The notes under the pieces were generated by a model. The model worked only from the letters and a program-made list of their open reading frames with translations, was not told the DNA's origin and did no database searches. The position numbers and the translations under genes are program-made. Below are positions 24,997 to 32,819 of a stretch of 40,199 nucleotides of DNA, one piece after another (the first letter of the stretch is position 1; every line of letters begins with the position of its first letter). Origin of the DNA: an uncultured Sulfolobales archaeon (GTDB lineage: Archaea > Thermoproteota > Thermoprotei_A > Sulfolobales > NBVN01). The stretch is taken from the NCBI GenBank assembly GCA_938017505.1, contig CALIKV010000003.1:1-40199 (forward strand), read 5' to 3'.

Positions 24997-26058
24997 CTAC
25001 TTAACCTCCTCAATGACCTGAACACTCACCTTAATGAGATCCTCGAAATCCCTCCTAACCCTCGTCAGCGTCTCCTCTAAGTCCTTCGAGGTAAATCCCT
25101 GCTTCTCGATGAGCTCTAAAGCATCCTCAGCTGAGGATACCTTGAAGAGGGGGTAGCCCCTCGCCTTAACACATTCGTTCACGTGAATGGTGCCGGGATA
25201 GTACGTCATGCCGAGCGTGTTAAGCAGTGCTGCCTCCCTTGCTAAAGTCGAGCCCCCGCTGATCACCGCCCTAGCGTGGAAGGTCAAGCTAACGCCGTCA
25301 TACATGCCCCTGATCGTGATTAAACCCCTCCTTCCTGCGGTTGAGACCTTCTTGACTAGGTCCTCATGTTCGGGGTATCGAGGCAGGAAGACCACCTTCA
25401 TCCCTCTATCAAGCACTTCGAGAATGAGTCTCTCTAAGTCGAAGCTCACCTCAACCCCCCTATAGTATGTCGCGTGGAACTCATGCGGTCTCACGACGAC
25501 GTATTCACCTGGCTTTAGGCCCATTCCCCTGACGTACTCCTCGCTAGGTCTGCTCCTAACAATCCAAGAGGCCTCGTCAACCCCTTCATACCTTATAAGC
25601 CTAGCGTCCCCGACCATGTACCTCTTAACGCCGTCCTCAGGGATGCAACTCGAGGCTATCACTACGTCTGCTAGGGGGAGGGAGAGCCTGCTGGGTATGT
25701 AAGCGTGGGGAGAGTCCGTAACCGCTACGTACTTAACCCCAGCACCGAAAGCCAGTCGGGCGGCAGGAGGGTTTGGGTACGCGACCAACACGTCAGGTCT
25801 GAATCTCTCGACGTGCACGGTTAAACCGAACATCCTGTCGGCATCTCCTAACACCTTGTCGTACGGGCTCCCAGCGACGTACCTACCGACGACCACGGGT
25901 TTAAAACCTGTTCTCTCTAAGGCGCCCACCGTGTGTTCGTAGTCCCTACACGTGCTCAACACCTCATGACCTCTGCTCACCAGTTCCTTGGCTAGGAAGC
26001 CGAATAGAGTGGCCTGCTTAGATGTCAGTACGTCAATCCATACCTTGAACTCCCTCAC
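24997..26058 (-). CDS. DUF354 family protein, GT-B glycosyltransferase-like
   Basis: A 353-residue protein of the archaeal DUF354 family, with the two-domain layout of GT-B glycosyltransferases and UDP-GlcNAc epimerases. The first domain starts KVWIDVLTSKQATLFGFLAK, followed by SRGHEVLSTCRDYEHT and RPDVLVAYPNPPAARLAFG. The second has KPGEYVVVRPHEFHATYYRG, KVVFLPRYPEHEDL and the donor-site-like loop VISGGSTLAREAALLNT. No biochemical role is established for the family that I can state; sugar transfer in the cytosol is inference from fold. It starts at ATG 26058, divergent from glmM, a sugar-phosphate mutase that could feed it, and abuts rnhB. Confidence 0.82.
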   Translation of the reverse strand: MREFKVWIDVLTSKQATLFGFLAKELVSRGHEVLSTCRDYEHTVGALERTGFKPVVVGRYVAGSPYDKVLGDADRMFGLTVHVERFRPDVLVAYPNPPAARLAFGAGVKYVAVTDSPHAYIPSRLSLPLADVVIASSCIPEDGVKRYMVGDARLIRYEGVDEASWIVRSRPSEEYVRGMGLKPGEYVVVRPHEFHATYYRGVEVSFDLERLILEVLDRGMKVVFLPRYPEHEDLVKKVSTAGRRGLITIRGMYDGVSLTFHARAVISGGSTLAREAALLNTLGMTYYPGTIHVNECVKARGYPLFKVSSAEDALELIEKQGFTSKDLEETLTRVRRDFEDLIKVSVQVIEEVK

Positions 26059-26138
26059 CCAACACTATAGACGTACGAGGTTAATTATTTTACTAACGAT
26101 ATTTTACTGGTAACGTGAGATTAGGGGTGATGCGGATC

Positions 26139-27503
26139 ATGAGGCTCTTCGGGACTGACGGCGTCAGGGGGGTTGTCAACGAGGATTTAACTCCTGAATT
26201 CGTGACTAAGCTCGCTCTAGCTGTGGCTTCGTTCTTCGGCGAGGGCTCCTCAGTACTTCTAGGCAGGGATGCGAGGGCCGGGAGTGAGTTGATTCAGGAT
26301 ATCGTGGCGGGTGTGTTAGCGTCATCAGGGTTAAGGGTTTATGACGCCGGGTTAACACCGACCCCGGCGCTACAGTACAATGTTAAGATGAGGGGTTTCG
26401 AAGGCGGTGTTATGGTGACGGCTTCACATAATCCACCTCAATACAGCGGCTTGAAGGTGGTGTTGTCGGACGGTATAGAGGCTCCTAGGGAGGTTGAGGA
26501 TGAGATAGAGGAGCTTTTCCGTGAAGAGAGGTTCAGAAGGGTTCCTTGGAGGGGGTTGAGTCACAGGAAGGTACGCCTAGACGACGTTAACGAGTTCTAT
26601 GTTAAGGGGGTTCTGAATTTAGTCGACTCTGAGAGGATAAGAGGTAGGGGGTTCAGGGTTGTTGTAGATGCAGCCAACAACGTCGGGGCGCTCACAACCC
26701 CTCAAATACTTAGGTCGCTGGGGGTCGAGGTTCTGACGGTGAACGGGGATTTAAGCCATCAGCCCTTCAGAGAACCCGAACCCACGTATGAGAACCTGAG
26801 GTACTTGGCTGGGATTGTTGACGTCCTGAAGGCCGATTTCGCGGTAGCTCACGACGGGGACGCTGATAGAGCCATCTTTGTAGATGACTTAGGTCGTTAC
26901 GTTCCTGGCGATAGGTCGGCCGTTCTCCTATGCAAGCATATAGCTGTGAACAGGAGGGATTCAACCCCTAGGCGCGTGGTGACTGCCGTCTCTTCCTCAA
27001 CGCTTATCGAGGACGTCCTGAAGGATTACGGTGTAGGGGTCACGTGGGTTAAGGTAGGCAGTGTTGGGATAGCTAGGACTATGCAGAGCTTAGGCGCGAT
27101 GGCCGGTTTCGAGGAGAACGGAGGGTTCATGTACCCGCCCCATCAGTTCGTTCGAGATGGAGGCGTCTCGGTGGTGCTGATGCTCGAGCTACTGAGTGCT
27201 GAGAACTCATCGTTAAGCACCCTCTACGATAAGTTACCTAAGAGGCACTTGGTTAAGACGAAGGTCCCCCTGAGGGAGAGAGGTCTCTCAGACAAAGTAA
27301 TCGCCAGGATCTCCCAACACTACAGTAACTACACAACGATAACCGTAGACGGCGTGAAGGTCGTGGGGAATAATTTCTGGTTCCTCGTCAGGCCTTCAGG
27401 GACGGAGCCTTTGCTCAGAGTGTTCGTGGAGGCGGACAACGAGTCGCTGGCCGATGAAATTCTTAAGGACTTACTGAGAATTATCAGTGAGGTATTAGGA
27501 TGA
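26139..27503 (+). CDS. glmM: Phosphoglucosamine/phosphomannomutase family enzyme
   Basis: An alpha-D-phosphohexomutase of about 454 residues. The start MRLFGTDGVRGVVNEDLTPE is GlmM-like. The phosphoserine loop VMVTASHNPPQYSG (Ser96), the Mg2+ loop AHDGDADRAIFVDD, the sugar-binding FEENGGFMYPPHQFVRDGG and the phosphate-binding RPSGTEPLLRVF are complete. Archaeal members may act on glucosamine-, mannose- or glucose-phosphates; the choice cannot be read from sequence. The frame also opens at GTG 26115, but GGGGTGAT at about 26124-26131 places the real start at ATG 26139. The last bases overlap the trm112-like gene (ATGA). Confidence 0.93.
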   Translation: MRLFGTDGVRGVVNEDLTPEFVTKLALAVASFFGEGSSVLLGRDARAGSELIQDIVAGVLASSGLRVYDAGLTPTPALQYNVKMRGFEGGVMVTASHNPPQYSGLKVVLSDGIEAPREVEDEIEELFREERFRRVPWRGLSHRKVRLDDVNEFYVKGVLNLVDSERIRGRGFRVVVDAANNVGALTTPQILRSLGVEVLTVNGDLSHQPFREPEPTYENLRYLAGIVDVLKADFAVAHDGDADRAIFVDDLGRYVPGDRSAVLLCKHIAVNRRDSTPRRVVTAVSSSTLIEDVLKDYGVGVTWVKVGSVGIARTMQSLGAMAGFEENGGFMYPPHQFVRDGGVSVVLMLELLSAENSSLSTLYDKLPKRHLVKTKVPLRERGLSDKVIARISQHYSNYTTITVDGVKVVGNNFWFLVRPSGTEPLLRVFVEADNESLADEILKDLLRIISEVLG

Positions 27504-27886
27504 GATACCCTCTGTTAAATCTGCTTGCGTGCCCGATGTGTAAGGGCTTCCCCCTTAAGCTCTACGTGATAGAGAGGAGGGTTGACGAAAAGGATTACTC
27601 AGTGAGTAAGCCGTTCTGTGATTACTATTGTGGGAGGGAGGAGAAGCTCGTGAGCTCTCTAGACGTGAGTAAGCTGGAATGCGCCACGTGCGTTAAGAAC
27701 GACGTGTTAAGCGGTGTGCTTGTATGTGAAAAATGCGGTCGTTGGTACCCTGTAATAAACGGTATTCCGTTCATGTATCCGGACTCCAGGAGACAGCATC
27801 CTAAAGTCAAGGCTAAGGAGGATGAGTTCATTAAAAAATACATGGATGTCCTGCCTCAAGAGGTTCGAGATAGGCTGAAGACCTAG
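27500..27886 (+). CDS. Trm112-like zinc-binding methyltransferase activator
   Basis: A 128-residue protein of the Trm112 family, small zinc-ribbon subunits that stabilise tRNA, rRNA and translation-factor methyltransferases. The N-terminus YPLLNLLACPMCKGFPLKLY and the C-terminal ribbon half CEKCGRWYPVINGIPFMYP are the classic halves. Between them lies a long insertion with two further Cys pairs (CDYYCGREE and LECATCVKND), which could bind a second zinc. A basic-acidic tail follows (KVKAKEDEFIKKYMDVLPQE). It overlaps glmM by 4 nt and must be co-transcribed with it, although no functional link is obvious; its methyltransferase partners are probably elsewhere, Trm1 not being a known one. Confidence 0.82.
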   Translation: MRYPLLNLLACPMCKGFPLKLYVIERRVDEKDYSVSKPFCDYYCGREEKLVSSLDVSKLECATCVKNDVLSGVLVCEKCGRWYPVINGIPFMYPDSRRQHPKVKAKEDEFIKKYMDVLPQEVRDRLKT

Positions 27887-27899
27887 CGTCTACTGTAGC

Positions 27900-28388
27900 T
27901 TAACGTCTGAATCTCCTCCTACCTCTCAAGTTCCTTGAGGAGAGCTCGGAGGCCCTCTCCTCGCTCAGAACCCTCTCTTTAACCTCGTCAACAGCTTTAA
28001 TCAACTCGCCTAACACGCTTTCATCCAATTTATTCTGTTCTATGAATTCCTTGCCTGAGCTAGTTAACTTGAGCTTCCTGAGCGTTGGCTCCGCCTCAAC
28101 AAGACCTAGGTACAGGAGCAAGTGTATGTCATCGCTCAGATCCTTACTGCTGGGGAGCTGGTTGATCAACACGAAAGAATACTTAAAGCCTACGTTCTTC
28201 TCCTTGATGAGTAGGTATACGAGATTGTTGAGACCTCTTTCAGAGATCCCGCCTAAGTGACCAACCACGCTCAGGAGCTTCAGCTTGTCCAGGTCCTTCT
28301 TAACCGCGTCAAGAGTGGTTACAGGCCTTGCAACTATCCTTAATTCCTTTGACGTTGACGTCGATGATTCCTGCGGCTTCTGAGGCAT
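27900..28388 (-). CDS. Uncharacterised protein, winged-helix-like
   Basis: A 162-residue protein. A Ser/Thr-rich head (about 1-15) precedes a mainly helical core (LDAVKKDLDKLKLLSVVGHL, then ERGLNNLVYLLIKEKNVGF, then HLLLYLGLVEAEPTLRKLKLT) whose helices and final beta hairpin (LKLTSSGKEFIEQ) resemble a winged helix. A charged helix and a very basic tail, NLRGRRRFRR, follow. I do not recognise a family. DNA or RNA binding is inference from the fold impression and the basic tail. A TATA-like TAATTTATTAG on the minus strand, near 28420-28430, supports ATG 28388. It is convergent with the trm112-like gene and divergent from the RuvBL gene. Confidence 0.6.
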   Translation of the reverse strand: MPQKPQESSTSTSKELRIVARPVTTLDAVKKDLDKLKLLSVVGHLGGISERGLNNLVYLLIKEKNVGFKYSFVLINQLPSSKDLSDDIHLLLYLGLVEAEPTLRKLKLTSSGKEFIEQNKLDESVLGELIKAVDEVKERVLSEERASELSSRNLRGRRRFRR

Positions 28389-28493
28389 TAGCCCTCCCTA
28401 AACGAAATCACTCCAGTAGCTAATAAATTACTACCACTGCTTCGTCTTCAGGCGTTTGTTCGTGTCTTGCTTACGTAGATCCTGATCTTCACA

Positions 28494-28551
28494 AGGCTCT
28501 GCAATAGATCGTGATCGACTGCCGAGCCTCACTTCGTTAGGCCTGCCTAAG
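28494..28551. other. Hairpin-rich stretch between divergent promoters
   Basis: AGGCTC (28494-28499) pairs with GAGCCT (28524-28529), and the enclosed GCA/TGC and GAT/ATC segments can extend it to an interrupted 36-nt hairpin. Just after, TTAGG can pair with CCTAA (about 28537-28550), or GCCTA with TAGGC (about 28545-28558), as alternatives. It lies in the 255-nt gap between the 28388 and 28644 starts. No C/D boxes are visible. It may be an RNA element or chance. Confidence 0.3.
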
Positions 28552-28565
28552 TCTAGGCGTGAAAA

Positions 28566-28575
28566 CTTATAAAAA
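28566..28575 (+). promoter_or_regulatory. TATA box of the RuvBL-type gene
   Basis: ACTTATAAAA lies about 70 nt before ATG 28644. A start site near 28595 would leave a leader of roughly 45-50 nt, long for this compact genome, ending in the ribosome site GGGGGTG. Confidence 0.5.
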
Positions 28576-28643
28576 TTCCCTCTCAGAAAATCAGTGGGAA
28601 ATAGCTCACATACCGGGATGGAATAATACGTAGGGGGTGTGAA

Positions 28644-30011
28644 ATGAGCAGTGAGATCAGGGAGATAAAGACCGCGAGACCTGAGGCGGTCTTAAGCCTT
28701 CACAGCCACATTAGAGGGCTGGGTCTGGATGAGAGAAGGGAGCCGAGAGCGGTCGCTGAGGGTCTAGTTGGTCAAGTGGATGCAAGGAGAGCTGCTGGCG
28801 TTGTGGTCGACCTTATAAAACAGGGCAGGATGGCGGGTAAGGGCATACTTTTCGTAGGACCTCCCGGCACCGGTAAGACGGCGCTCGCTGTAGCCATAGC
28901 GAGGGAATTAGGGGAGGACACACCCTTCGTGGCCCTAGATGGGGCTGAGATATACTCCGCGGAAGTCAAGAAGACGGAGATCCTCATGAGGGCGGTGCGT
29001 AAGTCTATAGGGGTTAGGATAAGGGAGGTTAGGAAGGTTTATGAGGGTGTCGTCAGGAACCTTAAGATAGGTTATGCGAAGCACCCGTTCAACCCGTATG
29101 TTAGGATGCCTGGGGAAGCTAAGATAACCTTGGAGACTAAGGACGATTCAATAACCCTCTCAGTCGGTGACGAGTTGACTAATCAGCTAGTGCAACTCAG
29201 GGTGAGGAGGGGTGATCACATATGGATAGACGCTGAGACCGGGGTGATTCATAAGGTAGGGCGTGTTAAGGGCGTTGAGGAGGCTAAGTACTACGATATA
29301 GAGACAATCCGCGTTGAGGAGGAGATGCCTTCAGGACCTGTGAAGAGGGATAAGGAGATAGTTCGCGTGTTCTCGTTCAATGACTTGGATCTCTACGTCG
29401 CCAGCCAGAGATTCTCGATAACCTCGATATTCGGCGTTGAGTTGGAGAAGGAGATCGACGAGGACGTCAGGAAGTCCGTCAACTCCATGGTTAGGAAGTG
29501 GTTGGAAGAGGGCAAGGGGGAGATAGTGCCCGGCGTTCTTTTCATAGACGATGCCCACCTCCTGGATCTCGAGGCCTACTCCTTCCTGACTAAAGTGCTT
29601 GAGTCTGAGTTCTCCCCGATATTAGTACTCGCCACGAACAGAGGCATAACTAAGATAAGAGGCACGGACCTGGAGTCGCCTCACGGGATTCCGTTAGACC
29701 TCCTGGACAGGTTGCTGATAATCCCTGTTAAACCATACACTAGGGAGGAGATAAAGCAGATAATACTGATTAGAGCTGAGGAGGAGGAGGTACAGCTAAG
29801 TGGGGAGGCTCTAGAGAAGCTTGCCGACATAGGCACTACTCACAGTTTGAGGTACGCTGTTCAACTGCTGAGACCAGCTCAAATAATAGCCGAGCGCAGG
29901 AAACACCAGGAAGTACAGCCGGGGGACGTTGAGGACGCATCGAGTCTCTTCATAGACACTAAGCAGAGCGTCAAGCTGATAAAGCAGTATGAGGATCAGT
30001 TCATGAGGTAA
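28644..30011 (+). CDS. RuvB-like AAA+ ATPase (archaeal TIP49/RuvBL)
   Basis: A 455-residue archaeal RuvBL ATPase, the normal length. The N-terminus (SHIRGLGLDERREPRAVAEG) and VGQVDARRAAGVVVDLIKQG match the family. Walker A is GPPGTGKTALA (Lys78). The long OB-fold insertion unique to RuvBL proteins (domain II, about 120-230) follows, then Walker B GVLFIDDAHLLDLEAYSF, sensor 1 LATNRG and the sensor 2 region HSLRYAVQLLRPA. In eukaryotes this family works in chromatin remodelling and C/D snoRNP assembly. Walker B here is D302-D303 where eukaryotic RuvBL1/2 have Asp-Glu, which may slow hydrolysis. ATG 28644 has GGGGGTG upstream. The 3' end overlaps the converging gene by 11 nt. Confidence 0.93.
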   Translation: MSSEIREIKTARPEAVLSLHSHIRGLGLDERREPRAVAEGLVGQVDARRAAGVVVDLIKQGRMAGKGILFVGPPGTGKTALAVAIARELGEDTPFVALDGAEIYSAEVKKTEILMRAVRKSIGVRIREVRKVYEGVVRNLKIGYAKHPFNPYVRMPGEAKITLETKDDSITLSVGDELTNQLVQLRVRRGDHIWIDAETGVIHKVGRVKGVEEAKYYDIETIRVEEEMPSGPVKRDKEIVRVFSFNDLDLYVASQRFSITSIFGVELEKEIDEDVRKSVNSMVRKWLEEGKGEIVPGVLFIDDAHLLDLEAYSFLTKVLESEFSPILVLATNRGITKIRGTDLESPHGIPLDLLDRLLIIPVKPYTREEIKQIILIRAEEEEVQLSGEALEKLADIGTTHSLRYAVQLLRPAQIIAERRKHQEVQPGDVEDASSLFIDTKQSVKLIKQYEDQFMR

Positions 30012-30330
30012 TAGCACCCTCCTCGTCGTCCATGTACGTCAACAGAACCGGATTATCGACCTCAATAACCTCTCCTTTGTCATCATCACCACCCTCACTT
30101 ATCAACAGGGTTACGATTAAGTAGCTCCCTATTTTAGATGCTTTGACCTTCTTAATTTTCATTTTAGTGAAATTATCCGTCTCGTAACGGCTCAATCCGC
30201 CACGGACTTCATCTAACTCGCGCTCACGTCTAACACTCCCACGGATCTTCGCTGCTACGTACTTGTCGTAGCCGGTTACGGATGCAAGAACTAGAATTAT
30301 TGTTACAAACATCAGTATTAAGTCGATCAC
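30001..30330 (-). CDS. Small membrane-anchored protein of unknown function
   Basis: A 109-residue protein with one N-terminal membrane helix (LILMFVTIILVLASVTGY, about 4-21), then a basic cytosolic-looking stretch (RGSVRRERELDEVRGGLSRYE) and a small beta-rich domain with KIKKVKASKIGSYLIVTLLIS and an acidic end. No family is recognised. By the positive-inside rule the C-terminal part would lie in the cytosol. Its stop region overlaps the 3' end of the RuvBL gene by 11 nt on the opposite strand. Codon pattern and the clear membrane-helix design support a real gene. Confidence 0.6.
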   Translation of the reverse strand: MIDLILMFVTIILVLASVTGYDKYVAAKIRGSVRRERELDEVRGGLSRYETDNFTKMKIKKVKASKIGSYLIVTLLISEGGDDDKGEVIEVDNPVLLTYMDDEEGAITS

Positions 30331-30443
30331 CCATATCCCTAATGAATACTCGCATGAAGTGATCTTTTAAGATATTAACCTAAATCCCCTGATGAGCTAT
30401 TTTAACGGAGCTATGGAGTAGCGGGTAGAGCGCTGGTGGGTCA

Positions 30444-31643
30444 GTGATGGATGAGGATTTCATACTCATTAAAGAGGGTAGGGCTGAGATTAAAGTGCCT
30501 AATCCAGACAAGTACTTGCGGCCCGATAAGGTTTTTGAGCCTGCCTGGGCTCCTGTCTTTTACAACCCGGCTCAAGTGCTTAACAGGGATGTATCTGTTT
30601 TGGTCCTTAAGACCCTTCTAAAGTCCCGACCCTTCGAGAGACCTGTGAGGGTTATCGATCCATTCTCTGGAACTGGTGTTAGGGCTATCAGGTACGGTCT
30701 CGAAGTGCCTGAGGTTGACGAGATCTACGCTAATGACATAGACCCTAATGCCTACAACCTGATACTGGAGAATGTGCGAATGAACGGTCTGCAAGGTAAG
30801 GTAAGGGTCTTCAGAGGAGATGCTAACGCCATCCTCTATCTGCTGAGATCCCTAGGTACTTCATTCGTGTTCGTTGATATAGATCCCTATGGCTCGCCAG
30901 CACCCTACATAGACGCAGGCCTCTGGTCTCTCAGGAACGGGGGTGTTTTGGCAGTGACCGCTACCGACGTGGCACCTTTAAGCGGCTCTAAACACGTAGC
31001 AGGCTCTAGGAGGTATGACGTCAGACTGTCGCCCAGCGACGTAGGCCTTGACGTAGGGTTGCGGGTCCTCCTAGGTTTCATGGCGAGAAGGGCTGCCGTG
31101 CGTGACAGAGCTGTCTCCCCGCTACTGGCTTTCCACTCAGGTCATTATTACAGGGTATTCGTTGAGGTCTCTAGAGGCGCTAGTAGGGCTGTTGAGATGC
31201 TTTCCAGAGAGATACGCTACCTACGTATATGTACGCGTTGCGCGTTCCTGGAGTTCTCTCTCGAGCTTGCCGACGCAGGTAGGTGCCCCATGTGCGGGAA
31301 CTCCCTCAAGATCCTGGGGCCCTTATGGGGTGGTGGTTTAAGCGACGCTCAATTCCTTAGGTCTCTTAGAGTGAATCTCCAGGGCCTCGAATACATGCAG
31401 TCATTGAAGAGACTGGCTAAACTGCTTGAGGTTGTTGAGAATGAGTTAACTGATCTGCCGATGTACAATTTAGTCACGCTAGCCAGGTTCCTTAAGGTGA
31501 ATACCCCACCTATCACGCGTTTCATCGAATGTTTGAGGGAAGCGGGTTTTAAGGCAGGTAGAACTCACTTATCCCCACAATGCGTTAGAACGAACGCAAC
31601 CTACGACACGTTAGTTAGGTGCACGGCCACCACCGCTCCTTGA
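30444..31643 (+). CDS. trm1: tRNA (guanine(26)-N2)-dimethyltransferase
   Basis: A 399-residue Trm1 that methylates G26 of tRNA to m2,2G using S-adenosylmethionine. The N-terminus EGRAEIKVPNPDKYLRPDKV, with FYNPAQVLNRDVSVL, is typical. The SAM site is IDPFSGTGVRAIRYG with YANDIDPNAYNLILENV, and the catalytic motif is VDIDPYGSPAPYIDAGLW. A zinc-binding pair, CTRCAFLEF with CPMCGN (about 263-284), and the Trm1-specific C-terminal domain ending in THLSPQCVRTNA follow. Start is GTG 30444 or ATG 30447 behind GGTGGGTC. A TATA-like TATTTTAAC sits near 30399-30406. Leader bases 30419-30435 resemble a tRNA D arm, which is curious for this enzyme but may be chance. Confidence 0.95.
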   Translation: MMDEDFILIKEGRAEIKVPNPDKYLRPDKVFEPAWAPVFYNPAQVLNRDVSVLVLKTLLKSRPFERPVRVIDPFSGTGVRAIRYGLEVPEVDEIYANDIDPNAYNLILENVRMNGLQGKVRVFRGDANAILYLLRSLGTSFVFVDIDPYGSPAPYIDAGLWSLRNGGVLAVTATDVAPLSGSKHVAGSRRYDVRLSPSDVGLDVGLRVLLGFMARRAAVRDRAVSPLLAFHSGHYYRVFVEVSRGASRAVEMLSREIRYLRICTRCAFLEFSLELADAGRCPMCGNSLKILGPLWGGGLSDAQFLRSLRVNLQGLEYMQSLKRLAKLLEVVENELTDLPMYNLVTLARFLKVNTPPITRFIECLREAGFKAGRTHLSPQCVRTNATYDTLVRCTATTAP

Positions 31644-31716
31644 GGATAACCCACGGCTGGATACGAGGAAGCGCGAGTACCCGTGAAATTCTTCTAAGGA
31701 CTTTAGAATGGTTTCC

Positions 31717-31821
31717 GTCTAGAGATGGTGGAGCCTACCCAAAAGCTCCTCCATGAGATGAGGGGAAGATCTAGCGTAACGGAAGTTGACGCTAGGTCAG
31801 GACGGTAGCGACGTTCTAGAC
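31717..31821. ncRNA. Candidate structured RNA, three-way junction
   Basis: An outer stem GTCTAGA (31717-31723) pairs with TCTAGAC (31815-31821). It encloses two hairpins. ATGGTGGAGC (31725-31734) pairs with GCTCCTCCAT (31745-31754) with one T-T mismatch. CTAGCGTAAC (31771-31780) pairs with GTTGACGCTAG (31785-31795) with one bulged G and a GNRA-type GGAA loop. It lies in the 185-nt gap between the convergent trm1 and TFE-beta-like genes. The strand is undecided because all stems are symmetric under reversal. No C/D boxes are present. An ACA immediately follows the outer stem on the plus strand, but I do not see a proper H/ACA pocket. It could be an RNA gene or a shared 3' mRNA structure. Confidence 0.45.
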
Positions 31822-31828
31822 AAGTTGT

Positions 31829-32197
31829 TCACTCTTCAGAGTTGCTAAGGAGGAAGTAGGTGAGGAGACCGCATTTATAGGGGTTGAAGAAGCCCCCTGT
31901 TCCACACTTGTGGAGTTCCTTACAGATGAAGCAGGGTATTTTGACGACCGGGTTCAAGTTGATCTTTAAATTCACCCTCTCTAGCTTCTCGGGGGTGTAC
32001 TTCAGGACATAGGTCTTCCTGCCTTTGTAGATGATCTGATCCCTCCTTATCAAACCCTTCCTCACTAAGCTTAGGACCGCTCGAGACCCCTCCCTGTTGT
32101 CGACCCCCAGAATACCCCATAACTCGCTCTGAATCATGCCGTTTCTACTACGTTGCTTAACTATCTCGAGTATGCGTCGCTCGAGCTCTAACCTCAT
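31829..32197 (-). CDS. Transcription factor TFE-beta-like (RPC34/hRPC39 homologue)
   Basis: A 122-residue protein. It has an N-terminal winged helix (ERRILEIVKQRSRNGMIQSE, then LGVDNREGSRAVLSLVRKG, then the wing RRDQIIYKGRKTYVLKYT) and a C-terminal four-Cys motif CFICKELHKCGTGGFFNPYKC (spacing C-x2-C-x5-C-x10-C). This is the build of crenarchaeal TFE-beta, which pairs with TFE-alpha to open promoters with RNA polymerase and carries a 4Fe-4S cluster held by such cysteines. It is smaller than eukaryotic RPC34, as expected in archaea. It starts at ATG 32197; a TATA-like CTATATTAG lies near 32240. A generic iron-sulfur winged-helix regulator is the alternative. Confidence 0.75.
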   Translation of the reverse strand: MRLELERRILEIVKQRSRNGMIQSELWGILGVDNREGSRAVLSLVRKGLIRRDQIIYKGRKTYVLKYTPEKLERVNLKINLNPVVKIPCFICKELHKCGTGGFFNPYKCGLLTYFLLSNSEE

Positions 32198-32264
32198 CTA
32201 TGACACCGATCCCCCCATACCAAATAGTATTTTGTTTAGGAGCTAATATAGTTCGAGGCCCACC

Positions 32265-32819
32265 TTAAGGAGGGCTTTCAGCCCCGATACGGATCTTAGA
32301 ATATATATCGCGGTATATATAATCCCTGTTAGTCGGAGTGACCTCAACCACCTCACGGCGGCCGCTAGTAAGTCCTATTAACTCGTTCCTCAACCTCCAA
32401 TGGACCACAGCCATCAACGTCTTATCGCCTTTGACGACCTTAAGTATGGCTGATTTAAGCGCGGGCACTGCTAGCTCCATAGGGCCTATCTCGTCGATGG
32501 CTACTACGTCAGCAAGCAGGAGCGCTTTCTCAATGGCGTTAACTCCTATGAAAGTTGCGTCTCTCTCGTTAACGCAGTACCTACCCACCCGCGGTCCCTC
32601 ACCTTGACTGCTACACAACCTAGCCAACCAGCCCCTCTCACCCTTTATCAGGTCCACAATCCCAAACCCTACTCTACGCCCTTCCTCCCTGACTTCAGGA
32701 CACACAATACCTCCAACCACTAGCCCGTCTCTCTTAAGCAGGTCGATGACTCTCATGAAAACAGTTGTCTTACCCACACCTGGGTACCCACTGATGAAGA
32801 TCTTCATTAAGACGGTCAC
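32265..32819 (-). CDS. Nucleoside-triphosphatase THEP1-type
   Basis: A 184-residue P-loop NTPase of the THEP1 family, thermophile NTPases with broad nucleotide use and RecA-like fold. It has Walker A ISGYPGVGKTTVFMRVI, a family-typical GGIVCPEVREEGRRVGFGIVDL (about 37-58), Walker B VVAIDEIGPMEL and the C-terminal LMAVVHWR segment. The cellular role is not defined in the family; nucleotide house-cleaning or RNA-linked roles have been proposed. It starts at GTG 32819, overlapping the stop of the upstream regulator gene by 4 nt (GTGA), which indicates co-translation; the family-typical MKIFISG start would be ATG 32807. Confidence 0.9.
   Translation of the reverse strand: MTVLMKIFISGYPGVGKTTVFMRVIDLLKRDGLVVGGIVCPEVREEGRRVGFGIVDLIKGERGWLARLCSSQGEGPRVGRYCVNERDATFIGVNAIEKALLLADVVAIDEIGPMELAVPALKSAILKVVKGDKTLMAVVHWRLRNELIGLTSGRREVVEVTPTNRDYIYRDIYSKIRIGAESPP

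Noticed and set aside
32297-32325. A symmetrical AT-rich run (ATATATAT and its mirror) that looks like paired TATA boxes
   Set aside because: It lies inside the 3' end of the THEP1 gene and encodes its last Tyr/Ile-rich strand, so the symmetry is a by-product of codons.
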